Shown: piece after piece, positions 7,588-15,764 of the stretch | Numbering within the stretch: position 1 is the stretch's first letter | How the letters are laid out: each line of letters starts with the position of its first letter | Source: an uncultured Prevotella sp. | GTDB lineage: Bacteria > Bacteroidota > Bacteroidia > Bacteroidales > Bacteroidaceae | Assembly (NCBI GenBank): GCA_900554695.1 | Contig: USHV01000023.1 | Span: forward strand, 1 to 42,997 | Direction: 5' to 3' | DNA: 42,997 nucleotides | Translations under genes and position numbers: made by a program | The notes under the pieces: generated by a model | The model's input: the letters and a program-made list of their open reading frames with translations, nothing else | What the model was told of the DNA's origin: nothing | Databases searched by the model: none

Positions 7588-8514
7588 TTATCTTGCAAAC
7601 TCGACATCTCGGAAGCAGTCTATCGCCACCCGTTGTTTTCTAATCCACTCCCTGCAACCGTTGTCCACCGTAGGTAGACGACGTTCCATGTCATCGAGCA
7701 CAGCACTTTCCATAAGCGTATATACGCGGTTGTTCACCACATCCACTGCCTTATATGGCATTTCGTCTTTCTCCGCCACATACACATCCATGCGGTAAGG
7801 CTCACGATGCCCGTCCTTTCCGCACGGCCATTCTCCCGCAAGCGTCACCACATAAAAGATGCCGTAACGGTCGGTAGGATTGGCAGTGTGAAGGTCGGAC
7901 ACGTCATCGCCGAGCCAAGGATACTTCAATTTCTCGAATGTCTCCTCCCGAACGTCAGCCACACGGGCGCCTTCATAATAAAGACGCGGAAGCAGACGCT
8001 TCATCGCATCAGCCGACACCGCCGCGAGCACAGAGTCGCGCCCTGCCACAGGCATGAGCGAAAGCCTCCGTTGGTCGGCCATACCGTCAAAATCGGACCA
8101 TCCATATCCCCATCCGTCCCACAGCGTGAGCAGCTCGCTTGTACGGTCGAGGAATATGCCACGGGCGGTGTAATCCTCCGCAAAGCCTTCCTCCATCCAG
8201 TTCCAGTAATACAACGTGACGGCATAGCACACGTCGCCCTTCCTCACCTTTACGGCCTTGTCTACAATCCATTTATACGGCTCGCTCTCCTTGTCGGCAG
8301 TCTTCGGACTGTCCATCACCCAACGTTTCACCACCGGTCTGACGTCACGGCGGTAGAGCCAGGGACGTTTCGTCATCATCAGACACTGCACCCGTGCCAC
8401 CATCACGCTGTCGCGCGTCCGCTCGTCAAGCCGTGACAACCGCTTAGCGTCACCCGTTGCGCCGCACGGCATGAGCATCTGTAACCAGAATAAAACAAAA
8501 AGAAAATATCTCAT
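7588..8514 (-). CDS. Secreted protein of unknown function, tandem paralogue
   Basis: 308 residues from ATG 8512-8514. A longer frame to 8613 adds 33 Arg-rich residues without signal-peptide character, so it is rejected. The leader RYFLFVLFWLQMLMP is hydrophobic, and PCGATGDA follows; the Cys lacks a good lipobox. Conserved with the neighbour: LDERTRDSVMVARVQ, RPWLYRRDVRPVV, YAVTLYYWNWMEEGFAEDYTARGIF, FLDRTSELL, AGRDSVL, LPRLYYEGA and a C-terminal VYTLMESAVLDD segment. The two differ by insertions around residues 65-90. Nothing identifies an enzyme active site. The rather GC-rich, C-ending codon use is shared by both and by the genes from 9.5 to 13 kb, so no recent transfer is suggested. Confidence 0.78.
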   Translation of the reverse strand: MRYFLFVLFWLQMLMPCGATGDAKRLSRLDERTRDSVMVARVQCLMMTKRPWLYRRDVRPVVKRWVMDSPKTADKESEPYKWIVDKAVKVRKGDVCYAVTLYYWNWMEEGFAEDYTARGIFLDRTSELLTLWDGWGYGWSDFDGMADQRRLSLMPVAGRDSVLAAVSADAMKRLLPRLYYEGARVADVREETFEKLKYPWLGDDVSDLHTANPTDRYGIFYVVTLAGEWPCGKDGHREPYRMDVYVAEKDEMPYKAVDVVNNRVYTLMESAVLDDMERRLPTVDNGCREWIRKQRVAIDCFRDVEFAR

Positions 8515-9143
8515 ACGCCTTATACTTTTTCCATTAAACTCATAATCTGAAATACGCGTACGCGCCCTCGCTTCGCCCGCAGTCCGACATCTAAAAGCAC
8601 CGCAGCGGCTCAATGCGTCACCAACACGTCTTTATTCGATTAAAAGATTGTTTTCTGATACAAATAAACAAAAAATTATTCATAATGTCAAGCATTTACA
8701 CCGGCAATTAAGAACGTGATTTTCAAAGCAACGGAAACTACATAATAATGAACAACCTTAATCAAAGAACAATACACCTGGCGCGGAGTTTACTGACGGC
8801 ATATATTCCTTTGGTTATCAGCCATATACATATCTGTAGTCATACTCTATACTTCTTATTATTCTTCATCACGACATCACGTTTTTCACACCCATTCCGT
8901 GCAGTCGCCGCAGTAAGAAATCCGACGCGAGACAGTGTATAGACATCCGTCCGAAAAAAGGAAAATATATAACGTACGGGCGCTGCCGGAGCACGAGCAA
9001 AAAGCATGCTGTTTTATTATAATTAACAATCGGACGCATCACGTTTAACATATCATCTGTGAAAACGAGGCATACAGAAAAGCCCTTTTCGCAAGATGAA
9101 AAGCCAACTAATGCACCGTCATAATTCCGTCTGCCGGTGACGA

Positions 9144-9260
9144 TTTTGCGAAAGAGCCTCTTTTGACTTCCGAAAAAGGCTCTTTCGTGCCCTGATATGG
9201 CCCATTTCACCACCCGAAAGAGGCCATTTCGCAAGCCGATAAAGCCCATTTCGCAAAGCA
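9144..9260. repeat. 22-nt-period degenerate repeat array, copy A
   Basis: Four complete 22-nt units at 9161-9182, 9183-9204, 9205-9226 and 9227-9248 are flanked by partial ones. A typical unit begins TTTCGCA and ends CGATAAAGCCCA (plus strand). Neighbouring units carry complementary parts, for example CGAAAGAGCC (9149-9158) against GGCTCTTTCG (9178-9187). A lone unit lies at 9087-9108. Confidence 0.85.
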
Positions 9261-9490
9261 CTTAAAATATGGCGGAAACGCATGTCACGCATACATCACT
9301 GACTATCAGCTCCTTACAAAAATGCGTCAAAATATCTCAAAAATCGCGAAAAAACGCGCGACAGACCGTCCGGACGAAAATACGCGAATTTTAGAGCCAT
9401 TGATTTAACATTTTATTGTCTGATTAAATAAAAATAAGTTAATAAAAATTCGTTCAACGGCAATATGCCCCGATTTCTCAATAATTTTCT

Positions 9491-9498
9491 TATCTTTG
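9491..9498 (+). promoter_or_regulatory. -7 element before hydrolase gene
   Basis: TATCTTTG matches TAnnTTTG and ends 72 nt before the ATG at 9571. No good -33 TTTG is seen 19-21 nt upstream. Confidence 0.45.
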
Positions 9499-9570
9499 TA
9501 AATTTAAGGGGGAATGTGCCTAAGGGCTGCACCCGAAAACATAATTCAACACAAAAGAAACGACAGGAAT

Positions 9571-10368
9571 ATGAGAAAACTTATGCTCGCCATAGCGGCA
9601 CTGTGCGTATCGATGACGCTCGTCGCACAAGACAAATACAAGACACTGAAAGACATATCATACGTGAGCGCCGACGACACGTCGGCATACAGACGCGAGC
9701 GTTGCAAGCTCGACATGTATGTGCCTGAGGGCCGCAAGGGATTCAAGACCATTGTCTGGTTTCACGGCGGAGCACTCGAGGGCGGTTCGAAGGAGCTGCG
9801 CCCAGAGCTTCAGAATGCTGGCATAGCCATCGTGGCACCCAACTACCGGCTGTTCCCGCGCTGCAAATGTCCCGACTACACGCGCGACGCAGCGGCTGCC
9901 GTAGCATGGACCGTAAAACACATAGCCGAATATGGCGGCGACCCTTCGCAGGTTTATGTCGGCGGACACTCCGCCGGCGGATACCTCACACTGATGCTGG
10001 CGCTCGACAAGAGCTATCTTGCCGAATACGGAGTTGACGCCGACTCCATACGGGCCTATTACCCCGTGAGCGGTCAGACGGCCACTCACTACACCATACG
10101 CAAGGAGCGCAAGATATCATACACGCTGCCGATAGTTGACAAGTATGCGCCGCTCAACAACGCGCGCAAGCTGGGCACGCGCCTCGTGCTCTACACCGGC
10201 GACCGCCATCTGGAGCAGATGGCACGCTATGAGGAGAACCTCTATCTGAAAGCCGTGCTCGAAGGGCTGGGCAACAAGGAGATTCCAATATACGAGTTGA
10301 GCGGATTCGACCACGGAGGTGTGGTTACACCGGCTTGCCTGCTAATAAAAGGCGATATGACAAAATGA
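9571..10368 (+). CDS. Secreted alpha/beta-hydrolase (esterase/acetylesterase-like)
   Basis: 265 residues starting at an ATG that begins a signal peptide (RKLMLAIAALCVSM, ending VAQ at residue 20). Upstream in-frame starts at 9514 would add residues with no leader character. The HGG oxyanion motif (65-67), the GHSAGG nucleophile elbow (Ser134), Asp211 in YTGDRH and His248 in FDHGG make a complete hydrolase triad of the type seen in hormone-sensitive-lipase-like carboxylesterases. VIVWFHGG- and APNYRL-type strands support this. Secretion suggests a periplasmic ester substrate, for example an acetylated glycan or xenobiotic, but none is shown by the sequence. It leads a plus-strand run with metF 96 bp behind. 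Confidence 0.85.
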   Translation: MRKLMLAIAALCVSMTLVAQDKYKTLKDISYVSADDTSAYRRERCKLDMYVPEGRKGFKTIVWFHGGALEGGSKELRPELQNAGIAIVAPNYRLFPRCKCPDYTRDAAAAVAWTVKHIAEYGGDPSQVYVGGHSAGGYLTLMLALDKSYLAEYGVDADSIRAYYPVSGQTATHYTIRKERKISYTLPIVDKYAPLNNARKLGTRLVLYTGDRHLEQMARYEENLYLKAVLEGLGNKEIPIYELSGFDHGGVVTPACLLIKGDMTK

Positions 10369-10464
10369 TGCCGCGACGCTGCTGCATTGCCCACATGGGC
10401 AACAGACCGGAAGCGCCGCACGAAGACAAAAAATCATACACACAAACGACACACTCACGGAGGT

Positions 10465-11418
10465 ATGAACATACAGGAAATGATAAGCCGCAAGGACAGA
10501 CGGGGATTCTCGTTTGAGGTATTGCCACCGCTCAAGGGTACGGGCACAGGCAACCTGTTCTCAACAATAGAGAAGCTCAAGGAGTTCGGTCCCGACTACA
10601 TCAACATAACCACACACCACAGCGAATATGTTTACCGCGAACTGGACGACGGACTGTTCGAACGCCGCCGCATAAGGCGCCGTCCGGGCACGATAGCCAT
10701 TGCCGCGGCCATACAGAACAGGTTCGGCATACCCGTCATTCCGCACGTCATATGCAGCGGAGCGACGATAGAGGACATTGAGTACGAACTGCTCGACCTG
10801 CAGTTTCTTGGAATAGAAAACCTGTTGCTGCTGCGGGGCGACAAGGCAAGGGAGGACCGCAACTTCATACCGACAAAGAACGGACACGCGCACACCACCG
10901 ACCTGATAAGGCAGGTGAACATGTTCAACGAGGGTTTCTTCGCCGACGGCACACCGATAAAATGCCCGATGGGCACGTTCGACTACGGTGTGGCTGCCTA
11001 TCCCGAAAAACATGAGGAGGCACCCAACCTCGAGATGGACATGGCGTGGCTGAAAGCCAAGCAGGAACTGGGTGCGCAGTATGCCGTGACGCAGCTGTTC
11101 TACGACAACAGCAAGTATTTCGCCTTTGTGGAGAAAGCACGCGCCATGGGCATCACCATGCCTATCATACCGGGCATAAAGCCTTTCGCCAAGATGTCGC
11201 AGCTCACCACCGTGCCACGGACGTTCCATTGTGACCTGCCGCAGGAGCTGGCGCAGGAGGCGCTGAAATGCAAAAGCGACGACGACGCACGCGCACTCGG
11301 CATAGAGTGGACCGCGCAGCAGTGCCGCGAACTGTACGCAGCGGGCGTGGGCAACATACATTTCTACACCATGTCGGCAGCCAACTCGGTGAGGGAGATT
11401 CTGAAAAAAATTCTTTAA
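10465..11418 (+). CDS. metF: 5,10-methylenetetrahydrofolate reductase
   Basis: 317 residues of the MetF TIM-barrel family, close to the usual length. It reduces 5,10-methylene-THF to 5-methyl-THF with FAD and NAD(P)H, feeding methionine synthesis in the cytoplasm. FSFEVLPP (15-22) holds the conserved catalytic Glu18; NITTHHSEY, HVICSG, LLLLRGDKA and QLFYDN are the family's folate- and FAD-site blocks, and PIIPGIKP and HFYTM lie near the C terminus. The longer frame from 10387 is rejected because the ATG at 10465 follows GGAGGT and starts the conserved protein. No SAM-type riboswitch was recognised in the 96-bp leader. holB follows after 27 bp. Confidence 0.95.
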   Translation: MNIQEMISRKDRRGFSFEVLPPLKGTGTGNLFSTIEKLKEFGPDYINITTHHSEYVYRELDDGLFERRRIRRRPGTIAIAAAIQNRFGIPVIPHVICSGATIEDIEYELLDLQFLGIENLLLLRGDKAREDRNFIPTKNGHAHTTDLIRQVNMFNEGFFADGTPIKCPMGTFDYGVAAYPEKHEEAPNLEMDMAWLKAKQELGAQYAVTQLFYDNSKYFAFVEKARAMGITMPIIPGIKPFAKMSQLTTVPRTFHCDLPQELAQEALKCKSDDDARALGIEWTAQQCRELYAAGVGNIHFYTMSAANSVREILKKIL

Positions 11419-11445
11419 AACAAAAAATACAACACTGAAGTGAGA

Positions 11446-12546
11446 ATGAGGTTTGAGGACGTCGTAGGACAGAAAGATACTATCGAAAGACTGAAGGAGA
11501 TGAAAGCCGAGGGGCGCGTGCCGCACGCCTTACTGCTGTGCGGGCCGTCGGGATGCGGCAAGATGGCTATCGCCATGGGATTCGCGTCGTACATGCTCGG
11601 CGAGACGACACTCACAGACCACCTCAACCACCCTGACCTGCACTTCACCTACCCCACCATAAAACTGCCGTCCATGGGTAAGGAGCACCAGCCCGTGAGC
11701 GGCGACTTCGCCAAGGAATGGCGCGAAATGCTCGCCAAAGGACCTTACTTCACCATAGAGCAATGGATGAACACCATAGGCGCGACAAGCCAGCAGGCAA
11801 TAATCACCGGCGCGGAGAGCGACGAGCTGATACGCACGCTGAGCCTGAAGCCGAGCATGGGCGAGTATAAGGTGAGCATAATATGGCTTCCCGAGCGCAT
11901 GAACCAGACTTGCGCCAACAAGATGCTGAAGCTGCTCGAGGAGCCACCGGGACATACGCTGTTCATCATGGTGAGCGAGGAACCGGAGCTTCTGCTCGAG
12001 ACAATACGCAGCCGCACGCAGCGCATAGACGTGAAACCCATCGCCACGGCCGACATGGAGCGCGAACTGATGGCACGGCGCGGCATAGACGAGGCGGCGG
12101 CAAGGCGCATAGCACGTCTGGCTGCCGGCAGTTGGACAAAGGCGGTGGAGGCTCTTAACGCCGGAAACGAGAACAAGATGTTCCTCGACATGTTCACCAT
12201 GCTGATGCGTCTGGCATATCAGCGCAAGCTTAAGGAGCTGAAGAAATGGAGCGACAGCGTGGCAGCATACGGACGTGAGAAGCAGAAACGTCTGCTCGAC
12301 TACTTCACACGTATGATAAGGGAAAACTTCGTCTATAACTTCCACGCGCCTGAGCTCAACTACATGACAGAGGAAGAGGAGCAGTTCGCCACACGTTTCG
12401 CACCGTTCATCAACGAGGCAAACGTCATAGAGATGGCCGAGCTGATGGCCAAGCTGAAGCGCGACATCGGACAGAACGCCAACGCAAAGATAGCGTTCTT
12501 CGAAATGTCGCTCCAGATAATCATCCTGCTGCACAAACGGGCATGA
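11446..12546 (+). CDS. holB: DNA polymerase III delta' subunit
   Basis: 366 residues of the clamp-loader AAA+ family. Residues 1-9 (MRFEDVVGQ) and the P-loop GPSGCGKM (33-40) are followed by SIIWLPERMNQTCANKMLKLLEEPP and an IRSRTQRI stretch in place of the usual SRC sensor motif. delta' opens the sliding clamp with gamma/tau and delta. The frame can be extended two codons to a GTG at 11440; the ATG at 11446 is preferred. The gene is followed by ricT, an arrangement also known from Firmicutes (holB-yaaT), which supports both calls. Confidence 0.92.
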   Translation: MRFEDVVGQKDTIERLKEMKAEGRVPHALLLCGPSGCGKMAIAMGFASYMLGETTLTDHLNHPDLHFTYPTIKLPSMGKEHQPVSGDFAKEWREMLAKGPYFTIEQWMNTIGATSQQAIITGAESDELIRTLSLKPSMGEYKVSIIWLPERMNQTCANKMLKLLEEPPGHTLFIMVSEEPELLLETIRSRTQRIDVKPIATADMERELMARRGIDEAAARRIARLAAGSWTKAVEALNAGNENKMFLDMFTMLMRLAYQRKLKELKKWSDSVAAYGREKQKRLLDYFTRMIRENFVYNFHAPELNYMTEEEEQFATRFAPFINEANVIEMAELMAKLKRDIGQNANAKIAFFEMSLQIIILLHKRA

Positions 12547-12600
12547 GAAATTCATAAACCCCATATATACATATTATAAATTCAATATTTGTTTCAAGAC

Positions 12601-13839
12601 ATGACAGACTTTAAAGATATGAAATTCAAGATAGCAAGCGACTGCGACCACGGACTGTGCCACAGAGCTTGCGGAAGGCAGGACAGGCAGCTCAACACAT
12701 ACGACTGGCTGTACGACATTCCTGGAAACACGGACAAGACCGACCTTGTGGAGGTGCAGTTCAAGAACACGCGCAAGGGCTACTATCATAATGTCAACAA
12801 CATAGACCTGAAGAAGGGCGACATCGTGGCTGTGGAGGCGACTCCCGGACACGACATAGGCGTGGTGACTCTGACAGGACAACTGGTGAAGCTTCAGATA
12901 AAGAAAGCTAACCTGAAGTCGGCAGACGACATAAAAAGAATATACCGCATAGCCAAGCCGGTGGACATGGAGAAGTATCGCGAGGCCAAGAGCAGGGAGC
13001 ACGACACCATGATACAGAGCCGACAGATAGCGAAAGACCTGGGACTGCAGATGAAAATCGGCGACGTGGAATATCAGGGCGACGGCAACAAGGCGATATT
13101 CTATTACATCGCAGACGAGCGTGTTGACTTCAGACAACTCATAAAGGTGCTGGCAGAGACATTCCACGTGAGAATAGAGATGAAGCAGATTGGCGCACGT
13201 CAGGAAGCCGGGCGCATAGGCGGAACAGGACCGTGCGGACGCGAATTGTGCTGCGCCACATGGATGAAAAACTTTGTCAGCGTGAGCACCAACGCCGCAC
13301 GCATACAGGACATATCGCTCAATCCGCAGAAGCTGGCGGGCATGTGTGCCAAGCTGAAATGTTGTCTTAACTATGAGGCAGACGACTATGTGGAGGCAAG
13401 GCGCAAGCTGCCGAGCAAGGAAATCGTGCTTCAGACAAAGGACAGCGACTATTATCTCGTGAAAAGCGACATACTTACAGGTCTTGTGACCTACTCCACC
13501 GACAAAAACACGATGTCCAATGTGGAGACAATATCGTTTGACAGAGCGCACGAGATTATCGACATGAACAAACGTGGAGAGAAACCTCTGTCGCTCACCA
13601 ACGACGGCAGACCGAAGAGAGACAACAGACCTGCCGACCTGCTTGCCGAGGCTGACATCAGCAGATTCGACAAGAGCAAGAAGAAGAAAAAGAACAACAG
13701 CTCAAGAAACAGAAACAACAAACAGGCAAACGGCGCCAACAAGACACAGAACAACGCCGCAAACGCAAAACGAAAAGATAACAGCAAAGAACCGGCAAAG
13801 CAACAGAAGAAAGGCGCACCGGCAGCAAAACAACAATGA
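12601..13839 (+). CDS. ricT: PSP1-domain protein, RicT (YaaT) family
   Basis: 412 residues. An N-terminal Cys cluster CDHGLCHRACGRQ (15-27) precedes the PSP1 domain, with DVEYQGDGNKAIFYYIAD and ERVDFRQL. Two Cys motifs typical of RicT follow, CGRELCCATWM and CAKLKCCLNYE. In Bacillus, RicT forms a complex with RicA and RicF that carries iron-sulfur clusters and FAD and acts with RNase Y; whether that holds in Bacteroidetes is not shown. The last 65 or so residues are Lys/Asn/Gln-rich, low in complexity and basic, probably disordered and possibly RNA-binding. The ATG at 12601 is preferred to the TTG at 12589. The stop overlaps the gldH start (ATGA), implying coupled translation. Confidence 0.9.
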   Translation: MTDFKDMKFKIASDCDHGLCHRACGRQDRQLNTYDWLYDIPGNTDKTDLVEVQFKNTRKGYYHNVNNIDLKKGDIVAVEATPGHDIGVVTLTGQLVKLQIKKANLKSADDIKRIYRIAKPVDMEKYREAKSREHDTMIQSRQIAKDLGLQMKIGDVEYQGDGNKAIFYYIADERVDFRQLIKVLAETFHVRIEMKQIGARQEAGRIGGTGPCGRELCCATWMKNFVSVSTNAARIQDISLNPQKLAGMCAKLKCCLNYEADDYVEARRKLPSKEIVLQTKDSDYYLVKSDILTGLVTYSTDKNTMSNVETISFDRAHEIIDMNKRGEKPLSLTNDGRPKRDNRPADLLAEADISRFDKSKKKKKNNSSRNRNNKQANGANKTQNNAANAKRKDNSKEPAKQQKKGAPAAKQQ

Positions 13840-14303
13840 AAAAGACTTTTTCGGCTATCATCATAGGTATCATGGCCGCAACGGCTTTAACATCCTGCAA
13901 CGGCAACATGGTGTATGACAAGTATGATCATACACCTCTTGCAGGATGGGAAAAGAACGACACACTGAGCTTCGACATTCCGAGACTCACGGCTGACGGC
14001 ATGTATGAGTCGTCGCTCGGACTGAGAATAACAGACAACTACCCGTTCATGGGACTCACTCTGATTGTTGAACAGCGGCTGATGCCGGCAGACACAATCA
14101 TGCTGGACACGGTGAAATGCGAGCTTACCGACAAAAACGGCAAGACAAAAGGCAAAGGAGTGAGCTACTACCAGTTCAAATTTCCGGTAACAAAAATGCA
14201 CCTCAACAAGGGGGATTCGCTTCACATACGTGTAAGACACGACATGAAGCGTGAGATGTTGCCGGGTATCAGCGATGTGGGAATATCGCTAAGTGTTGAC
14301 TAA
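13836..14303 (+). CDS. gldH: Gliding motility lipoprotein GldH
   Basis: 155 residues with a lipoprotein signal ending LTSC (Cys21), followed by NGNMVYDKYDHTPLAGWEKND and the beta-rich GldH body (LGLRITDNYPF, KGKGVSYYQFKFPVTKMHLNKGD). In Flavobacterium GldH is needed for gliding. Many non-gliding Bacteroidales keep it, so motility is not implied. Its start overlaps the ricT stop by 4 bp, and its last 15 bp overlap the convergent rodA gene. Confidence 0.9.
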   Translation: MKKTFSAIIIGIMAATALTSCNGNMVYDKYDHTPLAGWEKNDTLSFDIPRLTADGMYESSLGLRITDNYPFMGLTLIVEQRLMPADTIMLDTVKCELTDKNGKTKGKGVSYYQFKFPVTKMHLNKGDSLHIRVRHDMKREMLPGISDVGISLSVD

Positions 14304-15764
14304 CTTGCGGTCGGCATCCATTCGCAGGAATATGAACAGGAGTATGGTGAATCCCCACAGTGATGAGCCTCCGTAGCTGAAGAACGGCAACGGAATACCT
14401 ATCACAGGCGTGAGGCCAAGCACCATGCCGACGTTTATGAACACGTGGAAAAGGAAAATGCTCAGAACCGAGTAGCCGTATATGCGTCCGAACGTGAACG
14501 GTTGTCGCTCGGAAAGATATATCAACCTTAATATCAGTGCCAGAAAAAGCGATAATACGCCTGCCGAACCGAGGAATCCTTCTTCCTCACCCACCGTACA
14601 GAAGATGAAGTCGGTGTCCTGTTCGGGCACGAATTTCAGTTTGTTCTGGGTTCCATTGAGGAATCCCTTTCCCTTCAATCCACCCGATCCGATGGCTATC
14701 TCGCTCTGATGCACGTTATATCCGGCTCCTGAGATATCCTCCTCAAGTCCGAGCAGCACGTTGATACGCACTCTCTGGTGTGGCTCCATCACGCTGTTGA
14801 GCACGTAATCGGCAGAATAGAAGAATATGATGGAACCGAGCGAGAACAGCATTATGTACAGATAGTTGATGATGCGGCTGCGCAACCACTGATACAAAAG
14901 ATACAGCAAAAGCAGCACACTGAGCGTCAACTGAACCCATACTATGTCAAACGGTATTACGAAAATGGAGAAAAGAGTGGCAAACAGCGTTATTCCGAGC
15001 ACATAAAGAAGTATGAGCCGCGTCTGCTTGCGGTCTTTACAATAGACGTAAACCATCGATGCGGTGAAGATGTGCACAAGCAGGAACACGACATACTTGC
15101 CCACAGATGTGGCCGTCTCTGCCAGGAACACCTGCTCGTATTTTATTCCCACCACGAAATAGACCACCATCGCAACCCCCGTGAACAATATGCTGCCGGG
15201 CATGCCTTCGCGATAGAGCACAAGGAAGAACGACAGATAAACCAGCGCCGAACCTGTCTCACGCTGTCCGATGATGAAGAACATAGGCATGAGAATGATG
15301 GCGCAGGCAGCCGCGAAATGCTTCCATCTGTGTATATTGAATCCGAACGAGCTCATCACTTTAGCCAAGGCAAGGGCCGTGGCAAACTTTCCGAACTCGG
15401 CAGGTTGCAGTCGCAACGGACCGATGACAATCCATGAGTGTGATCCCTTAATATCGTGAGGATTGAATATCGTGGCAAACAGCAACAACAGCAATATGCC
15501 ATAGATGATATATGAGAACGTGTCGAAGAAACGGGTATCCATCAGCAGTATGGCAAAACCCAGACACACAGATGTGGCTATCCACACAATCTGCATGCCT
15601 GAACGCGTATCCAGACTGAAAATATCGTTGTCGCCGTAAGTATAGCTTGCACCGCACACGCTCACCCAACCGAATATAAGCAGGGCTATATATAGTCCGA
15701 CCGTCCACCAGTCGAGCGAAAAAAATACGCTTTGGCGCTTACCTACTCCTTGTTCCATATGCAA
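14289..15764 (-). CDS. rodA: Rod shape-determining protein RodA (SEDS glycosyltransferase)
   Basis: 491 residues, polytopic. SEDS-family blocks include GSHSWIVIGPLRLQPAEFGK, GYNVHQSEIAIGSGGLKGKG and TPVIGIPLPFFSYGGSSL. RodA polymerises peptidoglycan glycan strands in the inner membrane with the class B PBP encoded just upstream. About ten hydrophobic segments are visible; the loop region around residues 190-330 is longer than in short RodA proteins of about 370 residues. The start (MHM) lies inside the 3' end of mrdA, a 26-bp overlap that implies translational coupling. Its 3' end overlaps convergent gldH. Confidence 0.95.
   Translation of the reverse strand: MHMEQGVGKRQSVFFSLDWWTVGLYIALLIFGWVSVCGASYTYGDNDIFSLDTRSGMQIVWIATSVCLGFAILLMDTRFFDTFSYIIYGILLLLLFATIFNPHDIKGSHSWIVIGPLRLQPAEFGKFATALALAKVMSSFGFNIHRWKHFAAACAIILMPMFFIIGQRETGSALVYLSFFLVLYREGMPGSILFTGVAMVVYFVVGIKYEQVFLAETATSVGKYVVFLLVHIFTASMVYVYCKDRKQTRLILLYVLGITLFATLFSIFVIPFDIVWVQLTLSVLLLLYLLYQWLRSRIINYLYIMLFSLGSIIFFYSADYVLNSVMEPHQRVRINVLLGLEEDISGAGYNVHQSEIAIGSGGLKGKGFLNGTQNKLKFVPEQDTDFIFCTVGEEEGFLGSAGVLSLFLALILRLIYLSERQPFTFGRIYGYSVLSIFLFHVFINVGMVLGLTPVIGIPLPFFSYGGSSLWGFTILLFIFLRMDADRKLVNT

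Larger units (their letters stand above)
8515..9570. other. 1.06-kb divergent intergenic region
   Basis: This separates the minus-strand paralogue pair from the plus-strand hydrolase. It holds an isolated repeat unit (9087-9108), the 22-nt-period array (9144-9260), an AAATACGCGAATT motif at 9380-9392 that also occurs at 29933-29945 in inverse orientation, and a -7 element at 9491-9498. The open frames here (8748-8942 plus, 8869-9261 minus) lack coding character; the second is made by the repeat. Confidence 0.6.

Noticed and set aside
9144..9260. Possible CRISPR array
   Set aside because: There are no identical repeats separated by unique spacers; the period is 22 nt with all positions varying, and no cas genes are near.
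8869..9261. 130-codon open frame on the minus strand
   Set aside because: Its first third is the translated 22-nt array and the rest has no leader, domain or coding bias.
10561..11526. 321-codon frame antisense to metF
   Set aside because: Shadow of a high-GC coding sequence; metF motifs are complete on the other strand.
12574..13551. 325-codon frame antisense to ricT
   Set aside because: Shadow frame; ricT Cys motifs are on the plus strand.
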